64,000 nucleotides of DNA from an uncultured Roseobacter sp. Lineage in GTDB: Bacteria > Pseudomonadota > Alphaproteobacteria > Rhodobacterales > Rhodobacteraceae. Location of the stretch: the NCBI RefSeq assembly GCF_947491795.1, contig NZ_CANLKW010000005.1:124001-188000 (forward strand). The letters are read 5' to 3'. Positions 33,701 through 40,644 of this stretch are shown piece after piece; the first letter of the stretch is position 1; each line of letters starts with the position of its first letter. Position numbers and translations under genes: made by a program. Under the pieces are notes generated by a model. The model had not been told where the DNA came from, did no database searches, and saw only the letters and a program-made list of their open reading frames with translations.

Positions 33701-34525
33701 GTGAAGCAGTATCACGACGCTTTGCGTACCGTTCTGGACAAAGGAACACCCTCATCAGACCGCACAGGTACCGGAACGCTCTCTTATTTTGGCATGCAGT
33801 GCCGGTACCCTCTGAGCGAGGGATTCCCGCTGGTCACCACCAAAAAACTGCACCTGCGATCCATTGTGCATGAATTGCTCTGGTTTCTCTCCGGCGATAC
33901 AAACATCGGCTATCTCAAGGAAAACGGCGTTTCGATCTGGGACGAATGGGCAGATGAAAATGGTGATCTGGGGCCGGTTTACGGTCATCAGTGGCGGCAT
34001 TTTCCAAAGATCTCCAAAAGCGACGACGCCGAAGCGCGTCTGCTGATCGGGGAAGTCGACCAGATCAGCACGCTGGTCGAGGCCATCCGGAAAACACCGG
34101 ACAGCAGGCGGCTGATTGTGTCGGCCTGGAACCCGGGAGAAGTGGACCAGATGGCGTTGCCACCCTGCCACACGCTCTGGCAGGTCCGGATTATCGGCGG
34201 AAAACTGCACCTGCAGCTTTATCAGCGTTCTGCGGATATGTTCCTGGGGGTGCCGTTCAACATTGCGTCTTATGCGCTGTTGCAGGTCATGCTGGCACAT
34301 GTGACCGGATATGAAGCGGGCGATTTTGTGCACACAATGGGTGATGCGCACATCTATTCGAACCATATGACCCAGGTGAACGAACAGCTGCAGCGCGAAC
34401 CCCGCGCACTTCCGCAGTTGCGCCTGAAACGGGACGTCAGCTCCATTTTTGATTTCCGGTTCGAGGACTTTGAATTCGAAGGATATGATCCGTTGCCCGC
34501 AATCAAAGCCCCGGTGGCGGTGTGA
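33701..34525 (+). CDS. thyA: Thymidylate synthase
   Basis: ThyA methylates dUMP with methylene-tetrahydrofolate. The 274-residue protein has DRTGTGTLSYFG, LLWFLSGDTNIGYL, GPVYGHQWRHF, the nucleophile cysteine in ALPPCHTLWQ, and the nucleotide site RSADMFLGVPFNIASYALL. The start is GTG 33701 with AGGGAG upstream. folA follows within two bases, so the enzyme consuming the folate cofactor and the one regenerating it are coexpressed. Confidence 0.96.
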   Translation: MKQYHDALRTVLDKGTPSSDRTGTGTLSYFGMQCRYPLSEGFPLVTTKKLHLRSIVHELLWFLSGDTNIGYLKENGVSIWDEWADENGDLGPVYGHQWRHFPKISKSDDAEARLLIGEVDQISTLVEAIRKTPDSRRLIVSAWNPGEVDQMALPPCHTLWQVRIIGGKLHLQLYQRSADMFLGVPFNIASYALLQVMLAHVTGYEAGDFVHTMGDAHIYSNHMTQVNEQLQREPRALPQLRLKRDVSSIFDFRFEDFEFEGYDPLPAIKAPVAV

Positions 34526-34526
34526 T

Positions 34527-35012
34527 GTGCTGACACTGATTGTCGCCCGCGCCATAAACGGGGCCATCGGGAAAAACAATGAAATCCCATGGCATGCGCC
34601 AGAGGATCTGAAGCTGTTTCAGCGTGAGACGCTGGGTGGTGCGCTGATCATGGGCCGCAATACCTGGGACAGTCTGCCGGTGCGGCCGCTGCCAAGGCGG
34701 CTGAACTGCATCATTTCCCGCGATACCAGCCTTGCAGACATGGTGCGCGCGGACCCGGTCACGGCTGTCCGCGACTGTTACGAGGCGGGATACACGCGGA
34801 TCTACGGGGCTGGTGGTCAGCAGATATACGCCCAGCTGATGCCACTGGCGGACCGGTTACTGATCACAGAAGTGGACCTGGTGATTGACAGCCCCGACGC
34901 GGTTTTCCCGGCGTTTGAGCCCACTGAATGGACAGAAATCAGGCGTCAGACTGTTCGCCCCGCGGACCCGGCCTGTGCAGTGCGTGAACTGGTCCGTGTC
35001 AGACCGGGCTGA
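34527..35012 (+). CDS. folA: Dihydrofolate reductase
   Basis: FolA regenerates tetrahydrofolate. The 161-residue protein shows LIVARAINGAIGKNNEIPWHAPEDLKLFQRET (substrate-binding Asp/Glu in the WHAPEDL motif, about residue 27), GGALIMGRNTWDSLP and the NADPH-binding YGAGGQQIYAQ. The best start is GTG 34527, one base after the thyA stop; the longer open frame overlaps thyA. It ends eight bases before the convergent pilin-like gene. Confidence 0.94.
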   Translation: MLTLIVARAINGAIGKNNEIPWHAPEDLKLFQRETLGGALIMGRNTWDSLPVRPLPRRLNCIISRDTSLADMVRADPVTAVRDCYEAGYTRIYGAGGQQIYAQLMPLADRLLITEVDLVIDSPDAVFPAFEPTEWTEIRRQTVRPADPACAVRELVRVRPG

Positions 35013-35020
35013 GACGGTGA

Positions 35021-35662
35021 TCAGCGGCAGCGTTTTTTGAGTTTTCCGTTTTTGCGAAAGCAGGACGGGTCATGCTGACTGTTCGCCCACGCGCCGTTTT
35101 CCGCCGTGTTCGGTTCGGTTTCCGGCTTGTCTGCAGAGCTTTTGCCCGAAGGCTCAGCGGGTGCCTCGTCTTTGGGCTTTTTCTCTGCGGTCTGCGCTTC
35201 CTGCTGCTTTTCCGCTGCGGCGGGCGCTTCTGTTTTTTCCGAAGAATTATCGTCAGCGGGCTGCTGCCCTGTGTCAGTTTTATCAGTATCATCATTAGAT
35301 GCAGCCGGCGGTGTGCTGCCGCTTGTATTGGTCTGACCGCCGCCTGAGGCCGGGGCTGAATTGCCACCAGTGTCTGAGGGGCGACGCGGGGGCACTGCCG
35401 GTGCCGTGCTGCGCGCGCCGGAAGACCGGCGCTCCTGTATCATCGAAGGCGATTTGCTGGCCAGAACGTCATTGCCGACATCTGTGGCGAGGTCCGTCGC
35501 GCCGGCGGATGTGATTTCCAGAACGCCAACGGCCAGGCTGGCCACGAGGGCTGTTACCACGACAAAATCTGACGTGGCCGCGCCGCTCTGGCATCTGGTA
35601 AAGGCGCGGGCCCGGAAAAAGGGTCGCGACCGGGTGAAACAGGAAAAACTGGTGAAAATCAT
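35021..35662 (-). CDS. Flp-prepilin-like protein with long disordered acidic tail
   Basis: The 213-residue protein has a basic leader (about residues 1-27), then a Flp-type motif CQSG-AATSDF directly before one hydrophobic helix (VVVTALVASLAVGVLEI). Glycine followed by Asp at +5 and Phe at +6 recalls the G/XXXXEY site cut by TadV/CpaA peptidases. The remaining 140 residues are low complexity, rich in Ala, Pro, Ser, Thr, Glu and Lys, with a basic, cysteine-containing end. No tad genes adjoin it. The start at ATG 35662 lacks a clear ribosome binding site, so the N-terminus is uncertain. Confidence 0.65.
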   Translation of the reverse strand: MIFTSFSCFTRSRPFFRARAFTRCQSGAATSDFVVVTALVASLAVGVLEITSAGATDLATDVGNDVLASKSPSMIQERRSSGARSTAPAVPPRRPSDTGGNSAPASGGGQTNTSGSTPPAASNDDTDKTDTGQQPADDNSSEKTEAPAAAEKQQEAQTAEKKPKDEAPAEPSGKSSADKPETEPNTAENGAWANSQHDPSCFRKNGKLKKRCR

Positions 35663-35722
35663 CGGAAAAAACCCTGATTACTCATTACAAACTTGTCTAA
35701 AACCCGGTCTATCTGTCTCACG

Positions 35723-35750
35723 TGGCCCAAAATGGATATCAATTGGGCCA
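35723..35750. promoter_or_regulatory. Inverted repeat between prepilin-like and P450 genes
   Basis: TGGCCCAA (35723-35730) and TTGGGCCA (35743-35750) are perfect inverted copies around a 12-base spacer containing GATATC. The site is in the only intergenic stretch shared by two divergent genes and is a good operator candidate. Confidence 0.6.
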
Positions 35751-35827
35751 TTTCGCGGTTCTTTTCAGCGCGGTCCGTGGCCAGGGGCAACAATTGACAG
35801 CGCGCATTCTGTTGGCAGAGTAAGGCG

Positions 35828-37009
35828 ATGTTCAGTCTGACAGACCTTCCTGCCGGTTTTCATGATGATCCGGGCCCGCACTATGATGCGTTGCTGGCAG
35901 AGACACCTGTCTGCGCCCAGTCCGACGGATCATTTGTGGTGTCACGGCATGCCGATCTGACCGCAATATACCGCGACACTGAGCGCTTTATCTCGGACAA
36001 GCGCGCAGTCTTTGAGCCAAAGTTCGGTGCTGCGTCTCCACTTTTCGAACACCATACAACCAGCCTGGTGTTCAATGACCCGCCGCTGCATACGCGGGTG
36101 AGACGGATCATGTCAGCGTCTTTGACGCCGCGGGCGCTGCACCGGCTGGAGCCCGCACTGATCGACACAGTAGACAGGCTCATCGCAGGCTTGCCCGAGC
36201 ATCCGGATATGATCCGCGATTTTGCCTCCCGTATCCCGGTGGAGGTGATTGGCAACCTGCTTGACGTGCCGCATGACGAACGCGAACCTCTGCGGGAATG
36301 GTCACTTGCTATTCTGGGGGCGCTGGAACCGGTCCTGGGTGCCGATGAGGAAGCGGCAGGAAATGCAGCTGTGGTGGCTTTTTCGGAATATCTGGCAGAC
36401 CTGATTGCCAGGCGCAGGCGTCAGCCCGGCGATCCGGACACGGATGTGCTCACACGGCTGATTGCGGGTGACGCTGACGGGGCCTTGTCGCAGACCGAAC
36501 TGATCCACAACTGCATCTTCATTCTGAATGCAGGGCATGAAACCACGACCAATCTTATCGGCAGTGCGCTGGCTCTGCTTTGCGATCACCCTGATCAGCG
36601 ATCTGCACTGGCAGACAATCCTGCGCTGGCGGATACGGCAACAGAAGAGATTCTGCGGTTGCGTTCGCCCAACCAGTTTGGCAACCGGCTCGCGGTTCAG
36701 GACGCAATGATTGCGGGTGAGCACATCCCGGCAGGCTCAAACCTGCATCTTTGTATTGGTGCCGCGAACCGTGACGGCACAGTATTCGATAACCCGGGCG
36801 TCTTTGACATTACCCGCCGACCCAATCGCCATCTGGCTTTCGGGGGCGGTCCGCATGTCTGTATCGGGCTGACGCTGGCGCGCCTGGAGGCCAGGATTGC
36901 GGTGACACGGTTTGTCGCTGCCTGGCCGCAGTACCGCATAACCCGGCGGACCGAGGCCGGACGCGTGCGGTTTCGCGGGTACTCGGAGCTCTATGTTATC
37001 CCGGAATGA
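35828..37009 (+). CDS. Cytochrome P450
   Basis: The 393-residue soluble bacterial P450 shows the oxygen-activating I-helix motif AGHETTTNLIG (about residues 234-244), the ExxR of the K helix (EEILRLRS, near 275) and the haem-ligand loop FGGGPHVCIG (about 338-347). No ferredoxin or reductase gene is next to it. FNDPPLHTRVRRIM is typical of CYP families acting on terpenoids, fatty acids or drug-like compounds; the substrate cannot be told. Start ATG 35828 follows AGTAAGGCG. Confidence 0.93.
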   Translation: MFSLTDLPAGFHDDPGPHYDALLAETPVCAQSDGSFVVSRHADLTAIYRDTERFISDKRAVFEPKFGAASPLFEHHTTSLVFNDPPLHTRVRRIMSASLTPRALHRLEPALIDTVDRLIAGLPEHPDMIRDFASRIPVEVIGNLLDVPHDEREPLREWSLAILGALEPVLGADEEAAGNAAVVAFSEYLADLIARRRRQPGDPDTDVLTRLIAGDADGALSQTELIHNCIFILNAGHETTTNLIGSALALLCDHPDQRSALADNPALADTATEEILRLRSPNQFGNRLAVQDAMIAGEHIPAGSNLHLCIGAANRDGTVFDNPGVFDITRRPNRHLAFGGGPHVCIGLTLARLEARIAVTRFVAAWPQYRITRRTEAGRVRFRGYSELYVIPE

Positions 37010-37132
37010 GTGGGTCGACCGGACAGCCGTGCGGTGCTGCGCAACAGGCGGTGTCACCTGAACAGGGCGGAAAACAGTACTGCTCCCGTGCATTGCGGGT
37101 TGCAGGTCCGGCGTAATTGCCGCGCTCCAATG

Positions 37133-37154
37133 CGGGCCGCTCTGCTGCGGCCCG
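37133..37154. terminator. G+C hairpin between convergent P450 and cspA
   Basis: CGGGCCGC and GCGGCCCG form a perfect 8-bp stem with a TCTGCT loop between the two stop codons. It lacks a clear T-run on either strand, so it may be a shared weak terminator or a 3' stabiliser. Confidence 0.45.
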
Positions 37155-37160
37155 GGAAAA

Positions 37161-37367
37161 TCAGAGGAGTTTCAGGTCGCTGGCCATCTGACGCCCGTCG
37201 CGTCCTTCGGTCAGCTCAAAGCTTACTTTCTGATCATCTGCAAGACCGGTCAGTCCCGATCTCTCAACGGCGGAAATATGGACAAAAACGTCCGAACCGC
37301 CTTCTTCGGGGGCTATAAAACCATAACCCTTGGTTGTATTAAACCATTTCACGGTGCCAGTAGGCAT
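37161..37367 (-). CDS. Cold-shock protein, CspA family
   Basis: The 68-residue single OB-fold protein has the RNA-binding motifs KGYGFIAPEE (RNP1-like) and DVFVHISAV (RNP2-like), after TGTVKWFN. It acts as an RNA chaperone. I chose ATG 37367, with GGAGG eight bases upstream. The frame is open for another 29 codons, including an upstream ATG, but that part is not family-like and probably is leader mRNA with a GCGCC...GGCGC hairpin. Confidence 0.95.
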   Translation of the reverse strand: MPTGTVKWFNTTKGYGFIAPEEGGSDVFVHISAVERSGLTGLADDQKVSFELTEGRDGRQMASDLKLL

Positions 37368-37549
37368 TGTTCCGTGCCTCCTTTCCACTTTCGCAGCGCC
37401 GGTTTTATGGCGCAGCTTCTTCAGGGTCAGGTGTTGCATTGTTGCCTGTCCCACCCACTAGACATTGCTCATTCCGTCTGAAAATCAAGGGAAAGCCCCT
37501 GGAACCCCCGGGGATCACGGATATCTTACTGTCTGAGCGAGGATAATTT

Positions 37550-37867
37550 ATGCACATTTACGGGCTGAAAAACTGCGATACCTGCCGCAAAGCGATCAGA
37601 GCCTTGCCGGCGGCGACCCTGATTGATGTGCGCGCGGAGGGCATCCCGGCATCGCTTCTGAAGCGCGCGCTGGCGCAGTTCGGCGATGCGCTGCTGAACA
37701 CACGGTCAACGACCTGGCGTTCGCTGAACGAACAGGAACGGGCTACTGCCCCCCTTGAACTGATCAGGGAGCATCCGGCACTGATGAAACGCCCGCTGAT
37801 TGACACGGGCGATGCGCTTTATCTGGGGTGGACGCGTGACACTCAGACAGCCCTCGGCGTGACGTAA
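37550..37867 (+). CDS. ArsC/Spx-family thioredoxin-fold protein
   Basis: The 105-residue protein has the family start HIYGLKNCDTCRKAIRAL with a CxxC redox pair (Cys9, Cys12), and LNTRSTTWRSLNE and MKRPLIDTGD, where the conserved Arg and cis-Pro lie. Members are glutaredoxin-linked arsenate reductases or Spx-like regulators; short size and the CxxC suggest the YffB/ArsC-like group without proven substrate. It is convergent with the bufferin operon. Confidence 0.85.
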   Translation: MHIYGLKNCDTCRKAIRALPAATLIDVRAEGIPASLLKRALAQFGDALLNTRSTTWRSLNEQERATAPLELIREHPALMKRPLIDTGDALYLGWTRDTQTALGVT

Positions 37868-37883
37868 CGCGTGACCCGGGGTA

Positions 37884-38423
37884 TCAGGTCTGACGCCGCA
37901 GCGCTGCATCCAGCGACAACGGACCCGCGCCCTTGATCACCAGTACCAACAGGACAAATACCCAAAAGGCGCGCTGATCGAGAATCACGCCGTCAGGGAA
38001 CCGGTCAAACCATGCTCCCAGTGTTTCCTTATGCGCCAGACCGCCGTGGCCCAGTAGGTCGGTGAGCGACTGGACGACCACAAACCCGATCATTCCCAGC
38101 GCTGACAGTCGGGTCAGCAGGCCGATGACGATCAGTGCGGGCAGGATAAACTCGGCCCATGTCCCGGCGACGACAACGGCCCAGTGAAAGCCGGACAACT
38201 GGGTCACGTCGTATGTGACGGCTTCCATCGCTTTTGGGAAAATCTGTGCATAGGCGCCGACTGACGGGGAGAACAACCCGGCGAAACCCTCACCCAGTTT
38301 TGTCATGCCGGACACCCAGAAATAAAACAGCAGTGTCGCCGCAAAGATCAGGCGTGCCAGAGTAGACAGCAGCCAGTCTGCGCAGGAAAGGCGTTCGGTC
38401 AGGGAGTTGTAGAGGGAAATCAT
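37884..38423 (-). CDS. bufD: DoxX-family membrane protein of the bufferin operon
   Basis: The 179-residue protein has four membrane helices (about residues 20-40, 80-100, 103-125 and 150-170) and the DoxX/terminal-oxidase-subunit pattern WVSGMTKLGEGF and GTWAEFILPALIVIGLLTR. In known bufferin loci the fourth gene is a DoxX protein. It is the last gene on the minus strand, 27 bases after the DUF2063 gene. Its role is unclear; electron supply or membrane redox balance for peptide modification or metal handling is inference. Symbol by operon analogy. Confidence 0.85.
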   Translation of the reverse strand: MISLYNSLTERLSCADWLLSTLARLIFAATLLFYFWVSGMTKLGEGFAGLFSPSVGAYAQIFPKAMEAVTYDVTQLSGFHWAVVVAGTWAEFILPALIVIGLLTRLSALGMIGFVVVQSLTDLLGHGGLAHKETLGAWFDRFPDGVILDQRAFWVFVLLVLVIKGAGPLSLDAALRRQT

Positions 38424-38450
38424 CGGTCAGTCCTTTGTTCGGGCCTTGGG

Positions 38451-39191
38451 TCAGAGCGCGGCAAACGCCTGTGTTGAAAGTGCAAGCGAGAGCGTGGCGG
38501 CAAGATCGAAAGAGGGTGTGTTTTCTGTTGCGATTGTCTGTGCTTGGGACAGCGACGCATTGTCTGAAAGCGCTCGGAACCACTCAGCACCACCCGGCGG
38601 AAGCAGATGGGGCAGGGGGTCAAAGTCAGGCCGCGTGATCAATACATCCTGTGCGCCGGGCGCCGGTTTGGGCGCATTTTCCACATTGTTGAACCGCCAC
38701 AGGTCAAAAAGTGGCCAGGAGGAGCGCAGCACGCGCGTGGAAGGCGCAGGGTGCAGGTGCATCGCCATGAGCGTATCGGGACCTGTTTGCAAAGCCTCAG
38801 GGGCAAGCGGTGTTGCATCGGCGGCGTGGTAGGATTGTCTCAGGGCCAGATCGAGGCGCGCGCAGTCAGCGAGATAGCCGAGGTGCGCCAGCGGTTCGCA
38901 ACCGGCTACAAAATCCGGAAAGCTGTCGCCATAGAACATCATCAGCGGAGAAACCGGAGGGTGACTGCGCACATATAGCCCCGCGACCTGATCAAACGCC
39001 GTTTTGCCAATCAGTTTCCGGACAAGTGGAAAGGCCGTCGCCAGCGCCTCTGTCAGCGAGTGAACGACATTGTTGCGATAGACAGAAAACCGCGCGCCTG
39101 CAGGTCCTGAACTGGCATCCTGCAGCCCGGCGGGCACTGCGCGCTGTGGATCAAGGAGCGCTGTGCGAAATTCTGTCTGCGAAACGGTCAT
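38451..39191 (-). CDS. bufC: DUF2063 partner protein of MNIO enzyme (BufC-type)
   Basis: The 246-residue protein matches the DUF2063 'putative DNA-binding' pattern (TEFRTALLDPQRAVPAGL; FSVYRNNVVHSLTEALATAFPLVRKLIG; LADCARLDLALRQSYHAAD). Despite the domain name, in MNIO systems such partners recognise the precursor peptide and hold it for the iron enzyme. ATG 39191 overlaps the stop of the MNIO gene by four bases (ATGA), as expected for two subunits of one enzyme complex. Confidence 0.9.
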   Translation of the reverse strand: MTVSQTEFRTALLDPQRAVPAGLQDASSGPAGARFSVYRNNVVHSLTEALATAFPLVRKLIGKTAFDQVAGLYVRSHPPVSPLMMFYGDSFPDFVAGCEPLAHLGYLADCARLDLALRQSYHAADATPLAPEALQTGPDTLMAMHLHPAPSTRVLRSSWPLFDLWRFNNVENAPKPAPGAQDVLITRPDFDPLPHLLPPGGAEWFRALSDNASLSQAQTIATENTPSFDLAATLSLALSTQAFAAL

Positions 39192-40045
39192 TGGCCTGCC
39201 GGTTGCAGGGCCTGTGCCGCCCGGACGGCCTCTGCCCTCAGGGCGGGCCACAGGGGTACATCATTGTCCCATTCCACAAGAACCGGGCGCGGGCCGGATG
39301 TGGCCAGTGTCAGCGACAGCAGCGACCACACCGGATCTGCGACAGGTTTCCCGTGACTGTCTATCAGCAGCGGCGCGCCGTTGTCGTCTGCGTCTTCGTC
39401 GTGCCCGCCAACATGGATTTCGCCAACGGCATCCAGAGGAAAGGCGTCGATGTAATCCTGCGGTGAATACCCAAGATTTGTGGCGGAAATGAACACGTTG
39501 TTCACATCCAGCAGCAGGCCACAACCGGTGCGGCGCACCAGTTCGGTCAGAAAATCAGTTTCTGACCACGTACTTTCGGCAAAGGCGAGGTAGCTGGACG
39601 GGTTTTCCAGAAGCATCCTGCGGCCCAGCGTGTCCTGAACCTGCGAGATATGTGCCGCAACGCGCGTCAGCGTGTCGTTGGTATAGGGCAGTGGCAGCAG
39701 ATCGTTGAGAAACTCGGCGCCGTGGGTGGACCAGGCGAGATGTTCGGAAAAACTGGCGGGCTGCAGCCATTCGACAAGCTTTTTCAGACGATCGAGGTGA
39801 TCCCTGTCCAGTGCGCCTTCACCACCGATGCTGAGACCGACGCCATGCACGGAAACTGCAAACTGCTCTGACAGCGCACGCAGCTGCGCGAGAGGGCGGC
39901 CACCGTCGCCCATGTAGTTTTCCGCATGGACTTCGATCCAGGACACGGGCCCGGGATCCTGCATCAGTTCTGAGAAATGCTGGGGTTTGTAGCCGACGCC
40001 GGGCCCATCGGGCAGGCGGTCAAAACGGGAAGAATTGTCCAGCAT
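39188..40045 (-). CDS. bufB: DUF692 multinuclear non-haem iron oxidative enzyme (MNIO, BufB-type)
   Basis: The 285-residue TIM-barrel enzyme should install modifications at cysteines of the neighbouring peptide, forming copper-binding heterocycles in characterised relatives. Probable iron ligands are visible in conserved places: WIEVHAENYM, FAVSVHGVGLSIGG, FSEHLAWS, LLENPSSYL, GLLLDVNNV, EIHVGGHDED and LVEWDND. Start is ATG 40045 with GGAG seven bases upstream. It lies between the precursor gene and its DUF2063 partner. Confidence 0.94.
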   Translation of the reverse strand: MLDNSSRFDRLPDGPGVGYKPQHFSELMQDPGPVSWIEVHAENYMGDGGRPLAQLRALSEQFAVSVHGVGLSIGGEGALDRDHLDRLKKLVEWLQPASFSEHLAWSTHGAEFLNDLLPLPYTNDTLTRVAAHISQVQDTLGRRMLLENPSSYLAFAESTWSETDFLTELVRRTGCGLLLDVNNVFISATNLGYSPQDYIDAFPLDAVGEIHVGGHDEDADDNGAPLLIDSHGKPVADPVWSLLSLTLATSGPRPVLVEWDNDVPLWPALRAEAVRAAQALQPAGQ

Positions 40046-40089
40046 CTGTCGCTCCGGTCTGTTCGGTCGGCCTGGGCTGAAATAAGGTG

Positions 40090-40114
40090 TTCAGGCGGCG
40101 CGCGGCCGCCTGAA
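40090..40114 (-). promoter_or_regulatory. Hairpin between bufA and bufB
   Basis: TTCAGGCGGC and GCCGCCTGAA form a perfect 10-bp stem around GCGCG, 20 bases after the precursor stop. Read on the minus strand it is followed by CACCTTATTTC, too T-poor for full termination. It probably shields or partially terminates the transcript so that more precursor than enzyme is made. Confidence 0.7.
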
Positions 40115-40133
40115 GTAATCGTTGGCCTGTGGC

Positions 40134-40439
40134 TTATGCCGGCAGGTCGCGGCTCAGCTCTTCGAGCGAGCCTTCACGGGGTGTGCCATCTGCCATGGCA
40201 GGCAGTTCAATCTCGGCGCATGTGCCGGCATCAACCAGTGTCCAGGCATTGCCCTGATAGTCGACTGTGGACGTGCCCGCGCATGTTGTGCCCGGTCCGG
40301 CTGCACAGTCGTTGGCACCGGCAAGCGAAACGCCATAGCATTTTTCTTTTGCGGCGGCTTCGGCAGTTGTGGTGGACTGACCGACGAGCGCTGCGGCGAC
40401 GGCACCTGCGATTGCAACGGATTTCATTGTATTCGACAT
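40134..40439 (-). CDS. bufA: DUF2282 precursor peptide, bufferin type
   Basis: The 101-residue peptide has a Sec signal (about residues 1-28, VAIAGAVAAALVG... AEA), then the bufferin pattern EKCYGVSLAGANDC and TTCAGTSTVDYQGNAWTLVDAGTC, with four cysteines at 34, 45, 53 and 74. The last 25 residues are acidic and cysteine-free. In known systems cysteines of such peptides are oxidatively turned into thiooxazole groups that bind copper in the periplasm. ATG 40439 has AAGGGA nine bases upstream. An ECF-like promoter motif precedes it. Confidence 0.92.
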   Translation of the reverse strand: MSNTMKSVAIAGAVAAALVGQSTTTAEAAAKEKCYGVSLAGANDCAAGPGTTCAGTSTVDYQGNAWTLVDAGTCAEIELPAMADGTPREGSLEELSRDLPA

Positions 40440-40484
40440 GTGTACATTCCCTTGTTACCGGCCAACGTGGCCTGTTGTGAGCAT

Positions 40485-40511
40485 AACCTAGTTTTTGGGC
40501 CGCCAGGTTAC
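40485..40511 (-). promoter_or_regulatory. Candidate ECF-type promoter of the bufferin operon
   Basis: On the minus strand GTAACC (40506-40511) is followed after 17 bases by GGTT (40485-40488), about 46 bases ahead of bufA. As I recall, Caulobacter bufferin loci are controlled by the ECF factor SigF with a GTAACC -35 element. The -10 match here is imperfect. GTAACC and GGTTAT also form an inverted repeat, so an operator is the alternative. Confidence 0.4.
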
Positions 40512-40644
40512 CATTCACGAGCCTGTGTGTCACATCACCGTTAGCAAGGGATTAGCAAATATCGGCGCTGGCAGCGGAACAGGCGTGTTTTGTTACAATC
40601 GGGACACGAATGCAGCTGAAAACCGCCTGCTCCTGCCTTAAATG

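Noticed and set aside
35723..35750. Sigma-54 promoter based on TGGCCC
   Set aside because: No TTGC-type -12 element lies at the required spacing; the perfect inverted symmetry favours an operator.
37368..37454. N-terminal extension of the cold-shock protein from an upstream in-frame ATG
   Set aside because: The extension is basic and unlike any cold-shock protein, and the GGAGG site lies before the internal ATG at 37367.
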